From a virus: 30,498 bases of DNA. The DNA is taken from positions 1-30,498 of the IMG/VR virus record IMGVR_UViG_3300044846_000294; one strand, written 5' to 3'. Shown here piece by piece: positions 9,028-17,142 of the stretch; position 1 is the stretch's first letter, and each line of letters opens with the position of its first letter. The notes under the pieces are model-generated. The model was not told where the DNA came from. It worked only from the letters and a program-made list of their open reading frames with translations, and made no database searches. Made by a program: the position numbers and the translations under genes.

Positions 9028-11253
9028 CTATTCATCTGTTCTTTCGGCTATAGCTGTACTTTGTGCTGGTGCAACAAAATCTGAGTTGATTAGCCTCGAC
9101 ATAGTTAAAACCTGCGTAAATTTACCACTAACAAACTTATTGTCAATATCTCTTATAACATATTGTCCCCCAAACAACGAAGGAGTTACACCAATTGGGG
9201 GGTACACTAGCCCTTGACCTGTGATATCTAAGTCCATATCAATTGGGGTATTAATAATCAAACTAATAGGAACCATACCAGTATCAAATCTTATATGCCC
9301 GTATTTTTCGGCAAATTCAGCTTGGCTAACTCCGCTTATATTATTATAATTTATTGCATCTACAGGGTCGGGGGTATAAAACCAATCATCTTGTTTTAGT
9401 AGTGTAGGGTCGCCAAGTATAGTTAGTTTCACATCAATCATTGCAGCTTCGTTGTATACGCCGCGCCTAATAATATCCATCATTTGTTGTGCGTCAGAAC
9501 TATCAATGATATTCAATCCAGCAGTGGAGTTTTGGTCGCCACGAACTGCTCTTACTCTACTTTCTGATACTGTACCCACTGCTCTAAATGCCGGGATAAG
9601 TGCTTTAAACAGAGACGGTGTTAACATGGGATTGGGCAATAGGCTTTTATATATTGAAAGAGCTGTTGACTTAGAAGCAGTTTGTGCGGCCACTGAATTT
9701 GTGTACTTCATGACTGTAACAAAATAGCTAGTATCAAAGTCTATTTTTAAATCAATTACATCACTGTTGCCACCAGTGTACAAATATTCGTATTTTTTAA
9801 CAGTATGCGGACTAGAATCTACAAACTGCGGCAATGCCGGATGTTCAGTTCTCCAATTATCGTAGGGCCTGATATTAATGATCATTTTTTTAGCGCGGGT
9901 GTTACGCAAAGGATCTACATCTCCTATTTCCATCTTAGCTGTAGTTTTAAATGCTTTAAATACCTGAGTTTGAGTAAGACTATTAATTATCGTCGGAGTT
10001 GTACCTCCTGCTGGCGTTTGATTTGCCAATGCAATAGATAATTGATCATTGAGATATCTGCTATGCGACATTATTTTTGTAATGATTGACGTAATCTTTG
10101 TACCGGCAGGTATGTTAAAAGAAGTTTCCTTAATATTAATTAAATTACTTCCAGGATCACCTCGGCTCAATGATATATTGGTTTCATTGAGTATTTTTGA
10201 ATCACCTATCACTGGATCAATTTTAAATTCAATTTGATCCGGTATTCCCATAAATCGTTTAGCAACTTGTGTTTTCCAGTAATCATTTAAGTTGGTTGCT
10301 AGACTGGTAAAAAATTCATTGACTGTCGACACTCCCTCGACACTGATATCCTTATCCAAGAATCCGTATTCTTTCATATACGACAAGTGAGCATAAGGAG
10401 CAAAGGTAACCTTATACTCGGTTCCTTTATTGCTAAGATTTATCTTTACTTGGTTAAGGATTATAGGAAATCTTTTTCTAAATTTTTTATTAACTGGCAT
10501 CGGCCGACCTGCATCGTCATATCCTTTAAAATCTAACTGAAGTATAAATGGCTGTTCTGTCCAATTTTTAAATTGATATCCGTCGTAACTAGCAGCAACC
10601 AATTGATCAATGAATGTAATTCCAATTGGCTCAATTATTGTCATTGACCCTTGTATTAGATTTGTACTTTCTTGAGACAGGCCGCCTGTAGGGCCTGTCT
10701 TAAAATTAACTTCTTGTATATTATAATTTAATCCCAGAGTTCCGGGTATGCGTCGATTTGGATACAGCCCACTATCTTCAGCAACCACATAACTTTTTGG
10801 GCCAAATTCCCATTCTTGCGCCGTTGATACATCTTTGGCGGCGCCCAGTGTTTTAATTTCATCAACATCAGTCCACCACAAACTCCAGGAGTATGTATAC
10901 GAAGCAAATCTATGTAATGGATTGGGTACTAAATTCGTAGGTTTTTGTTGTTTTAATTGGCCAGGTACTGAGGTCGCTGGTGGCGCAGTATTTGGTGCCG
11001 GCTCTTCGTCAACTGTTAAATCAACTCCACCGGGGTGCATTGGTGCATTTCCGGGTATTGTGATATCGCTAGTAACACTGGTCACTGGCAGAAGCAACGA
11101 CTGGGCCGATATTCGTCCTGCAGGATCAATGATTTGTTGTGTAGTTGAAGTAGTGGTACCGGATGCTTCTGTAACAACTACTGTGCTGGTTACAAGTTGG
11201 CCGCCTGGCCCCAAATCTGGAAGTGGTTGTACTGATTGAGAAAAGGTTGCCAC
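9028..11253 (-). CDS. Large baseplate hub-like structural protein
   Basis: This 741-residue protein lies between the gp53-like and gp5-like genes, where T4-like and other contractile tails encode hub proteins. The start is a GTG at 11253, three bases after the upstream stop. Residues 1-110 are low complexity (Thr/Val/Pro rich) and probably extended. The middle contains QGSMTIIEPIGITFIDQL and FILQLDFKGYDDAGRPM, with YGFLDKDISVEGVSTVNEFF further on. Near the C-terminus comes FGGQYVIRDIDNKFVSGKFT followed by a QVLTMSRL-like end, which resembles the hub ending (gp27 and control-protein-D type) where the protein recaps the binding of tail tube and spike. T4 gp27 has 391 residues, so this is far larger. 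The hub role is inferred from position and this C-terminal motif. Confidence 0.6.
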   Translation of the reverse strand: MATFSQSVQPLPDLGPGGQLVTSTVVVTEASGTTTSTTQQIIDPAGRISAQSLLLPVTSVTSDITIPGNAPMHPGGVDLTVDEEPAPNTAPPATSVPGQLKQQKPTNLVPNPLHRFASYTYSWSLWWTDVDEIKTLGAAKDVSTAQEWEFGPKSYVVAEDSGLYPNRRIPGTLGLNYNIQEVNFKTGPTGGLSQESTNLIQGSMTIIEPIGITFIDQLVAASYDGYQFKNWTEQPFILQLDFKGYDDAGRPMPVNKKFRKRFPIILNQVKINLSNKGTEYKVTFAPYAHLSYMKEYGFLDKDISVEGVSTVNEFFTSLATNLNDYWKTQVAKRFMGIPDQIEFKIDPVIGDSKILNETNISLSRGDPGSNLINIKETSFNIPAGTKITSIITKIMSHSRYLNDQLSIALANQTPAGGTTPTIINSLTQTQVFKAFKTTAKMEIGDVDPLRNTRAKKMIINIRPYDNWRTEHPALPQFVDSSPHTVKKYEYLYTGGNSDVIDLKIDFDTSYFVTVMKYTNSVAAQTASKSTALSIYKSLLPNPMLTPSLFKALIPAFRAVGTVSESRVRAVRGDQNSTAGLNIIDSSDAQQMMDIIRRGVYNEAAMIDVKLTILGDPTLLKQDDWFYTPDPVDAINYNNISGVSQAEFAEKYGHIRFDTGMVPISLIINTPIDMDLDITGQGLVYPPIGVTPSLFGGQYVIRDIDNKFVSGKFTQVLTMSRLINSDFVAPAQSTAIAERTDE

Positions 11254-11256
11254 GAA

Positions 11257-11559
11257 TTACAGCCCCAGAGATATTTTTACTACTTCTTTGTTGGGCAAAT
11301 ATATCACCCTCGGGGCAATAAAATCAAACAATGGATCTTTAAGAATATCTGGATTTCTTAAAGTAAATACCCACCAAAGATTAGTATCGCCGTATAAGTC
11401 ATATGCTAAAAGATCTGGGCGACGGTTATATAATGTATCAATTTGATACAAGGCGTCGCTGGGGTCTGGATTTATTGTTTTACCAGCCCACAGGTCCAAA
11501 AATGTGCCCCATAATCCTGTTCCCGAATATAAACTAGTTTTAGAGTATGTAGCTGACAT
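11257..11559 (-). CDS. 53: Baseplate wedge protein gp53-like
   Basis: A 100-residue protein if started at the ATG at 11559. That start overlaps the upstream stop as TAATG and has a strong GGAGG ribosome site at 11569-11573. The longer version from 11595 adds 12 residues inside the upstream gene without such a site, so I reject it. The core pattern YNRRPDLLAYDLYGDTNLWW then VFTLRNPDILKDPLFDF and a final IYLP motif is typical of the gp53 family, a LysM-like fold in which Tyr, RPD, LWW and Pro are conserved. T4 gp53 (196 residues) is needed to join wedges into the baseplate. This protein is about half that length, so it may hold only the core domain. Confidence 0.8.
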   Translation of the reverse strand: MSATYSKTSLYSGTGLWGTFLDLWAGKTINPDPSDALYQIDTLYNRRPDLLAYDLYGDTNLWWVFTLRNPDILKDPLFDFIAPRVIYLPNKEVVKISLGL

Positions 11560-12557
11560 TAAATAAATCCTCCGGGTCCACCGCCTGTGGTCCATTGACC
11601 ACCTTGGCTAGTTCCATAAACAGTAACTCCGCCATTGGCAAATGGAGAATTAATAAGAGCACCTTTACTAAAGTCCCTGAGACTAAATCCTTGGCTCTGT
11701 GAAAGTCTGCTGTATATTGGCTGCAAGGTTAGTGTGATAGTACTCTTTGTTGGCAATCTTGTGCTATTAAGTCTGTAGCTAACTGATTGCGGGTTATATT
11801 GTGTTCTAGTAGCTGCTGGCTCCGGTACTTCTATATAGTCTACATCTGCTGGCATAGTGTGTGCAAAAGACGTAACAATACAAGATACATTTGGTAGATA
11901 ATATTGACCGTAACCATTTAGATAAACGATAGGGGGCGGTGTTCCAGCATCTGGATCTCCACCAAAAAACATTTTTGTAACACTACGGAAAAAGTGTAGT
12001 GTTGCCAATAGGTATTGTCCCTCGTTCACATTCTGCACAGTAAATTCGCCGGCAATAGATATAGCCTGTACTGCGCTGCTATCGTAAAAATAATTTGTAT
12101 AATTGCTATGTGTTAATTTTTGTTCAGAGTAACTGGCCACGTGTGTTACTGTAATGTTTGGGGTGTAGGGAAATACTACACCTATACGTTTTTTTCCGCT
12201 TAATCCAACTGTGTTAGTTAAACTATTAACAATTTGTCCACCGAGACTGTCACCAATTTGATTAACCAATGGACTTAATAAGAAGTTATTGGGATCTTTA
12301 TAAAAATAGTCTGCGCCCGGTGCTAAACTTATACGTACTCGCCAGTCCTGATTGGCATTGGGATACTTTATTTCTGGAGGACTATTTGTACGATCTACAT
12401 AGCGGAACGCCTGGGATAAAGTTAATCTGCTGCCCGACTGTTCGAGCGTGGATGGCCCAAAAGTAGTGGACTGTGGCGCATAGCCTACTTGGCTCATACG
12501 GGGAGTTCCGGAATCTGTTGCTAGGCCAGATCTTAAAGAATTAGGTAGTACAGGCAT
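11559..12557 (-). CDS. Tail tube/baseplate junction protein (gp54/gp48-like)
   Basis: This 332-residue protein is the first gene of the minus-strand tail operon. Residues about 118-200 read KKRIGVVFPYTPNITVTHVA, then KLTHSNYTNYFYDSSAV, a FTVQNVNEGQYLLATLHFFR stretch and TKMFFGGDPDAGTPPPIV. I recognise this pattern from T4-like proteins at the baseplate to tail-tube junction: tube-fold strands, and a conserved NEGQYLLA helix. The part around 220-250 (CIVTSFAHTMPADVDYIEVP) fits the same fold. T4 gp48 and gp54 (364 and 320 residues) cap the hub and start tube growth, and the length matches. Which of the two it corresponds to cannot be settled. The last 35 residues are Gly/Ser rich. An exact late promoter lies upstream at 12578-12585. 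Confidence 0.65.
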   Translation of the reverse strand: MPVLPNSLRSGLATDSGTPRMSQVGYAPQSTTFGPSTLEQSGSRLTLSQAFRYVDRTNSPPEIKYPNANQDWRVRISLAPGADYFYKDPNNFLLSPLVNQIGDSLGGQIVNSLTNTVGLSGKKRIGVVFPYTPNITVTHVASYSEQKLTHSNYTNYFYDSSAVQAISIAGEFTVQNVNEGQYLLATLHFFRSVTKMFFGGDPDAGTPPPIVYLNGYGQYYLPNVSCIVTSFAHTMPADVDYIEVPEPAATRTQYNPQSVSYRLNSTRLPTKSTITLTLQPIYSRLSQSQGFSLRDFSKGALINSPFANGGVTVYGTSQGGQWTTGGGPGGFI

Positions 12558-12577
12558 ATGCGTTCCAATTTATATTG

Positions 12578-12585
12578 TATTTATA
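12578..12585 (-). promoter_or_regulatory. Exact T4-type late promoter box
   Basis: The minus strand reads TATAAATA, identical to the T4 late consensus recognised by gp55-RNA polymerase, in a context CTATAAATAC. It ends 20 bases before the first ATG of the baseplate operon and lies in the divergent gap next to the gp55 gene itself. It probably drives the whole minus-strand module. Confidence 0.8.
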
Positions 12586-12624
12586 GCAAAAATTATATGC
12601 TAAGATAATGTTTTATAAACTCGG

Positions 12625-12654
12625 TTGACTTGCTAAGTTTAAATATGCTAGTAT
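12625..12654 (+). promoter_or_regulatory. Sigma-70-like promoter for gp55
   Basis: TTGACT at 12625-12630 and an extended -10 (TGC then TAGTAT, 12646-12654) are separated by 18 bases. The predicted start of transcription is about 12661, which lies downstream of the ATG at 12653 and upstream of an AAGGA at 12666-12670 and a GTG at 12680. This favours translation from the GTG. Assignment to host sigma-70 is inferred. Confidence 0.5.
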
Positions 12655-13552
12655 GTATCAACTACAAGGATTCCCTAAGGTGAGACACAATTATTTAAAT
12701 AACAAAGATATTCTAAAAGAAATACATAAAAGTAAAAATTCTTATTGTACTTACACTAGTCCCGCAGTAGCAGATTACGATATGATTCTGCCTGATGTTG
12801 GCAAAATTAATAAGAAAAATATACTTCAGGCACGTAAAAATCGTGCAGAAAGACTAGCTAAACTTGCCCACGAAGCTGCTACAGCAGATGGCACTAAACG
12901 TAAGCTAGACGAGTTTGAAATCAAACTCAAAGATGTAGCGGACACCGATGTAGTATTTCGTGTTATGACCTGGGACCACGTTCCAGTTGACGATATTAAA
13001 AGTCGTAAAGCTGCTATTAAGTTAATGGAGGAAGAAGGCGTTCCCCGCAGCGAATATGACGATGACTCGGATATTGACATATCCGGCAGCACAAAATATG
13101 TCAAAGTAAATTTCCCACCATTTGAACACTATCAAGTTGACGCCGATGGTGCCAGCGTGTGTGTTGGCCGTAGCCATTGGGTTGGTGTATTGGATAATGG
13201 TAAGTTTAGCAAAGATCACGGAGCAATGACTCCAAAATTGGCGCATATGTTTATTAAACTGTGCGAACGCTATGCTACTCGCAGCAACTGGCGTGGATAT
13301 ACTTACAACGACGAAATGCGTAGTCAGGCATTATTACAGCTAAGTCAAATTGGGTTACAATTCGACGAATCCAAAAGTCAAAACCCTTTTGCTTACTATA
13401 CGGCTGCAATCACAAACTCATTTACCCGTGTATTAAACATCGAAAAACGTAATCAAAACTTGCGTGATGACATATTAGAAATGAATGGCCTAACTCCCTC
13501 CTACACACGACAAGGTATGGCATCAGGCGGCTATCACGGCGACGACGAGTAA
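12653..13552 (+). CDS. 55: Late-transcription sigma factor gp55-like
   Basis: The product (299 residues from the ATG) resembles T4 gp55, the small sigma-70-family factor that lets host RNA polymerase read late promoters. The N-terminal HNYLNNKDILKEI matches the T4 YNYVNNKELL region. The core, about residues 200-275 (AHMFIKLCERYATRSNWRGY, then YNDEMRSQALLQL, FDESKSQNPFAYYTAAITNS and EKRNQNLRDD), is the sigma-2-like polymerase-binding and melting segment. T4 gp55 has 185 residues; the extra 110 lie between these parts, with a charged helical stretch (60-90) and an acidic patch (EYDDDSDIDI). The start is uncertain: a GTG at 12680 with AAGGA 9 bases upstream gives 290 residues and fits the predicted promoter better. 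Late boxes elsewhere in the window are its expected targets. Confidence 0.85.
   Translation: MYQLQGFPKVRHNYLNNKDILKEIHKSKNSYCTYTSPAVADYDMILPDVGKINKKNILQARKNRAERLAKLAHEAATADGTKRKLDEFEIKLKDVADTDVVFRVMTWDHVPVDDIKSRKAAIKLMEEEGVPRSEYDDDSDIDISGSTKYVKVNFPPFEHYQVDADGASVCVGRSHWVGVLDNGKFSKDHGAMTPKLAHMFIKLCERYATRSNWRGYTYNDEMRSQALLQLSQIGLQFDESKSQNPFAYYTAAITNSFTRVLNIEKRNQNLRDDILEMNGLTPSYTRQGMASGGYHGDDE
12654..12667 (+). repeat. Copy 1 of a 14-base repeat upstream of gp55 and gp47
   Basis: TGTATCAACTACAA occurs here and again at 14287-14300. Both copies are preceded by TTTAAATAT, 7 bases before the repeat here and 1 base before it in the second copy. If gp55 starts at the GTG at 12680, both copies are untranslated leader or promoter sequence. 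Confidence 0.6.
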
Positions 13553-13558
13553 TAGTCG

Positions 13559-14281
13559 ATGAAAATTTATGTAGTTGGTGACTCGCACGTATATGGAGAT
13601 GAATTAAAGTCTCCATCGACAGATTCTTGGCCAGCATTATTGGCTAGTAAACTTGGTGCCAGCTGTGTCAATGACGGAGTACAATGCGGATCTAATCAGC
13701 GTAATGTGTTTAATACTATCAAGCATTGCGCTGATCTAGATATTGATCTATTCATTATTAGTTGGACTACTACTGCTAAATTTACATTTTACAAGTCGGA
13801 CGACAACATCGAAGGCAATTTTAATCCAAAATTAATAGATTATACCTTTGGTGATAAAGATTTTTACAAAATATGGGGTCGTACCTTATTCCAAGTTTGG
13901 TACAATAGAATGTTTGGATTTAAAAATTGGCTGCAACAAATTGTTTTATTGCAAAGTTACTTAAACACAAATAAAAAACAGTATCTAATGGTCAATAGCC
14001 ACAGTAACGAATTAACTCGATGGCTTTCTCCAAAAGATCGATTTATCGAACAGGTTAAACCATTGATCAACTTTGATATAATGGACGATGATCAAATTTT
14101 TGAAGTACACCGAGAAATACAATTTTATGCTAGTCAAATTGACACTTCGAAGTTTTATCGTTGGCACGATTTTGCTATACGGGATATCCTACCATTATTT
14201 CCGTCCGGACCAAGAGGACACTTCCTAGAAGACGGGCACCAACATATAGCTGAGTTACTTTATAAACACCTGTGTTTTTAA
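13559..14281 (+). CDS. SGNH/GDSL hydrolase-like protein
   Basis: This 240-residue protein starts 6 bases after gp55. It begins MKIYVVGDSHVYGDE; the GDS at residues 7-9 right after a hydrophobic strand is the block I nucleophile motif of SGNH hydrolases. GSNQRNV at about 64-70 is in the place of the Gly/Asn blocks, and LFIISWTTTAKFTF follows a beta strand. Near the end, LEDGHQHIAELL (Asp225, His227) fits the Asp-His block. Such enzymes are esterases acting on lipids or acylated glycans; a substrate cannot be named. It sits in a replication/transcription operon rather than with tail genes, which argues against a virion deacylase. No Shine-Dalgarno sequence is clear, so coupling to gp55 is likely. 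Confidence 0.6.
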   Translation: MKIYVVGDSHVYGDELKSPSTDSWPALLASKLGASCVNDGVQCGSNQRNVFNTIKHCADLDIDLFIISWTTTAKFTFYKSDDNIEGNFNPKLIDYTFGDKDFYKIWGRTLFQVWYNRMFGFKNWLQQIVLLQSYLNTNKKQYLMVNSHSNELTRWLSPKDRFIEQVKPLINFDIMDDDQIFEVHREIQFYASQIDTSKFYRWHDFAIRDILPLFPSGPRGHFLEDGHQHIAELLYKHLCF

Positions 14282-14286
14282 ATATT

Positions 14287-14300
14287 TGTATCAACTACAA
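14287..14300 (+). repeat. Copy 2 of the 14-base repeat, upstream of gp47
   Basis: This is identical over 14 bases to 12654-12667 and is likewise preceded by TTTAAATAT (14277-14285). It lies in the 69-base gap between the SGNH-like gene and gp47, just ahead of a sigma-70-like promoter. Confidence 0.6.
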
Positions 14301-14315
14301 ATAACACCATTATAT

Positions 14316-14344
14316 TTGATGGAGCAGAATTAACCTGCTATACT
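14316..14344 (+). promoter_or_regulatory. Sigma-70-like promoter for gp47-gp46
   Basis: TTGATG (14316-14321) and TATACT (14339-14344) are separated by 17 bases, the ideal spacing. Transcription would begin near 14351, the first base of the gp47 ATG, and no ribosome site is visible between. The gp47 message may therefore be leaderless, or another promoter may be used. Confidence 0.5.
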
Positions 14345-14350
14345 TACACT

Positions 14351-15367
14351 ATGACAAATCTCTTTAAGAAAGCTGCGATATTCACGGACATACACTTTGG
14401 ACTAAAGTCCAATAGTCAGTCCCACAACGATGATTGTTTAAATTTTATTAAATGGGCCACTGCCAAAGCCAAGGAAGAGGGCTGCGAAACAGCTATGTTT
14501 CTAGGCGATTGGCACAATAATAGAGCATCAATAAATATTGTCACGCTGAACTATAGCCTAAGGGCGTTGGAGCATTTAAATGACAACTTTGACCGTGTTT
14601 TCTTTATTCCTGGTAATCATGACTTATATTATCGCGATAAACGGGATGTTCAGAGTGTTGAATGGGCAAAGCATCTTAGTAACATTACTATTGTTAACGA
14701 TTGGTTCACTGACGGAGATGTTACTTTTGCTCCTTGGTTAGTGGGTGACGATCATAAGCGCATTAAGAAGCTGTCGGGCAAATATATGTTTGGACACTTT
14801 GAGCTGCCTGGTTACTTAATGAACGCAATGGTCGCTATGCCCGAACACGGCGAGCTAAGACGTGATGACTTTGTTAGATTCGAACACGTTTATTCAGGTC
14901 ATTTCCATAAGCGCCAAACACAAAAAAATATCACTTACTTGGGCAATTGCTTCCCCCATAACTATGCCGATGCCGGAGACGACGATCGAGGACTAATGAT
15001 ACTAGAGTGGGGTAAGCCTCCAGAGTACCATTCGTGGCCCGATCAACCAATGTACAGAGTATTTCAATTGAGCGATGTTCTTAAACATACCGAACTTATG
15101 CTCAAGCCGGGTATGCACGTTAGAGTAAACCTAGATATTGACATCAGTTACGAAGAAGCAACATTTATTAAAGAAACATTCATTGATACTTATAGGTTGA
15201 GAGAAATTACTTTAATACCTGCTAAAACAACAGATTTGACAGATTACGAAATACAGGGTAACATCGAGTTTGAGTCAGTTGATCAAATTGTTGTGGGGCA
15301 GTTGAGTACCATTGACAGCAACCAATACAATCCAAATTTACTTTTAGACATTTACAGGAATCTTTAA
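14351..15367 (+). CDS. 47: Recombination nuclease subunit gp47-like (Mre11/SbcD family)
   Basis: This 338-residue calcineurin-type phosphoesterase is nearly the same length as T4 gp47 (339). Metal-binding motifs are in order: FTDIHFG (Asp13, His15), LGDWHNNR (Asp53, His55), PGNHDLYYRD (Asn89, His90), FGHFELPG (His149) and YSGHFHKRQ (His184, His186). With gp46 it forms a nuclease that resects DNA ends for recombination-dependent replication and helps degrade host DNA. The last about 80 residues form the partner-binding region. The gp46 start lies 2 bases after its stop, so the two are co-translated. No alternative in-frame start fits before the FTDIHFG motif. Confidence 0.95.
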   Translation: MTNLFKKAAIFTDIHFGLKSNSQSHNDDCLNFIKWATAKAKEEGCETAMFLGDWHNNRASINIVTLNYSLRALEHLNDNFDRVFFIPGNHDLYYRDKRDVQSVEWAKHLSNITIVNDWFTDGDVTFAPWLVGDDHKRIKKLSGKYMFGHFELPGYLMNAMVAMPEHGELRRDDFVRFEHVYSGHFHKRQTQKNITYLGNCFPHNYADAGDDDRGLMILEWGKPPEYHSWPDQPMYRVFQLSDVLKHTELMLKPGMHVRVNLDIDISYEEATFIKETFIDTYRLREITLIPAKTTDLTDYEIQGNIEFESVDQIVVGQLSTIDSNQYNPNLLLDIYRNL

Positions 15368-15369
15368 TT

Positions 15370-17142
15370 ATGACCCTTAGAATTAAAGATCTGACCGTTA
15401 AAAATTTTATGAGTGTGGGTAACACCACGCAAGCAGTAAACTTTGATAGACAAGACCTTACATTGGTGCTTGGGGAAAATATGGACCTGGGCGGCGACGA
15501 CTCAGGTGCTCGTAACGGTACAGGTAAGACTACTATTATTAATGCATTAAGCTATGCATTTTATGGTACTGCACTAACAAATATTAAAAAAGATAACTTG
15601 ATCAATAAAACCAATCAAAAAAATATGTTGGTCACAATTGATTTTGAAAAAGATGGACAAAATTATAGAATCGAGCGCGGGCGCAAACCTGGTATTATGA
15701 GATTCTGGATCGGCGAGAACGAAAAAGAAATCACCGACGATGCCCAGGGCGATAGCCGAGAAACACAGTCGGACATTGAGCGTATGTTGGGTATGAGCCA
15801 CGATATGTTTAAACATATTGTAGCATTAAACACTTATACTGAGCCGTTTTTAAGTCTGCGGGCAAATGATCAGCGTACTATAATTGAACAATTACTGGGC
15901 ATTACCTTGCTCAGTGAAAAAGCAGAAACGCTTAAAGAGCAGGCAAAAGAAACCAAAGATGCTATTACTGCTGAAGAATTTCGAATTAAAGCAGTTACTG
16001 ATGCTAATCGCAGAATTGAAGAACAAATTGAAGGACTAAAGCGCAGACAAACGCTGTGGAAAAACAAATACGCCGAAGATGTTAACAAATTACAAACTGC
16101 ACTCGACCAGCTGTTAAAAATAGATATTGATTCCGAAATCCATTCACACAAAGCTCTTACTGCTTACAATCAAAAGCGTAAAGATATTGCTGACTTAACT
16201 ACTGTACTTAAACGTGCTGAATCCGATGAAGCACGTAATCAAAAGCTGCTAGATAAACTTAAAAAAGAACTTGCAGCATTAGAAGATCATAAGTGTAGCA
16301 CTTGCGGTCAAGACTTACACGACGTTACACACGAGCAATTACTCACAGAAAAAAAATCGGCTATACAAGAAGCTGCACTACAAGCACTTAGCGATAATGG
16401 GCAATGGATGGAGCTAAAAGATGCCCTGCGGGAACTAGGAGAACTTGGCATTCAGCCCAAGGTATTCTATGACAAAGAAGAAGACGCAATTCATCATCGT
16501 AGTACTTTGGCTAATTTACAAACTCAGCTGACTGCAAAAATTGATGAAGAAGATCCTTACGCAGAACAAATTGTAGAAATGCAGGAGCAGGGTGTAGAAG
16601 AAATTTCGTATGACACAATGAACGAACTTGCAGTTATGCGGGATCACCAGGATTTCTTACTTAAATTGCTTACCAACAAAGATAGCTTTATACGTAAACG
16701 TATTATTGATCAAAATCTAAGTTATTTAAATGCTAGATTGGGACAATACTTAGATCGCATAGGACTTCCGCATACAGTAAAGTTCAACAACGACCTAACT
16801 GTAGCCATTACAGAGCTGGGACGTGATTTAGATTTTGACAATCTATCACGCGGCGAACGAAACAGACTTATTCTTTCCTTATCGTGGGCATTCCGTGATG
16901 TGTGGGAAAGTTTATATCAACCAATCAACTTATTGTTTATTGACGAACTGGTCGACAGTGGCATGGATGCCAGTGGTGTTGAAAACAGTCTGGCTATTCT
17001 TAAAAAGATGAGCCGAGATGCTAACAAGAGTATTTGGCTAGTTTCGCACAAAGATGAGTTAGCAGGGCGTGTTAATAACACGTTACACGTGGTTAAAGAA
17101 AACGGATTTACTAGTTACAATACTGATGTCGACATTACTTGA
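15370..17142 (+). CDS. 46: Recombination nuclease ATPase gp46-like (Rad50/SbcC family)
   Basis: This 590-residue ABC-type ATPase (T4 gp46 has 560) has all expected parts. Walker A is GARNGTGKTT with Lys53. Coiled-coil halves flank a zinc hook CSTCGQ (Cys309, Cys312), the ABC signature is LSRGE (492-496), Walker B is LLFIDE (521-526), and a late SHKDEL holds the switch His. It regulates and powers gp47, bringing DNA ends together through the hook. The coiled coil is short, as in other phage forms. AGGA lies about 10 bases before the start. Its end overlaps the start of the radical SAM gene. Confidence 0.96.
   Translation: MTLRIKDLTVKNFMSVGNTTQAVNFDRQDLTLVLGENMDLGGDDSGARNGTGKTTIINALSYAFYGTALTNIKKDNLINKTNQKNMLVTIDFEKDGQNYRIERGRKPGIMRFWIGENEKEITDDAQGDSRETQSDIERMLGMSHDMFKHIVALNTYTEPFLSLRANDQRTIIEQLLGITLLSEKAETLKEQAKETKDAITAEEFRIKAVTDANRRIEEQIEGLKRRQTLWKNKYAEDVNKLQTALDQLLKIDIDSEIHSHKALTAYNQKRKDIADLTTVLKRAESDEARNQKLLDKLKKELAALEDHKCSTCGQDLHDVTHEQLLTEKKSAIQEAALQALSDNGQWMELKDALRELGELGIQPKVFYDKEEDAIHHRSTLANLQTQLTAKIDEEDPYAEQIVEMQEQGVEEISYDTMNELAVMRDHQDFLLKLLTNKDSFIRKRIIDQNLSYLNARLGQYLDRIGLPHTVKFNNDLTVAITELGRDLDFDNLSRGERNRLILSLSWAFRDVWESLYQPINLLFIDELVDSGMDASGVENSLAILKKMSRDANKSIWLVSHKDELAGRVNNTLHVVKENGFTSYNTDVDIT

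Noticed and set aside
11257-11595. Longer 112-residue version of the gp53-like protein
   Set aside because: The internal ATG at 11559 has a GGAGG site and a TAATG overlap; the extra 12 residues lie inside the upstream gene.
17069-17125. Upstream extension of the radical SAM gene
   Set aside because: It lies wholly inside gp46 and adds no family motif; the ATG at 17126 is a more plausible start.
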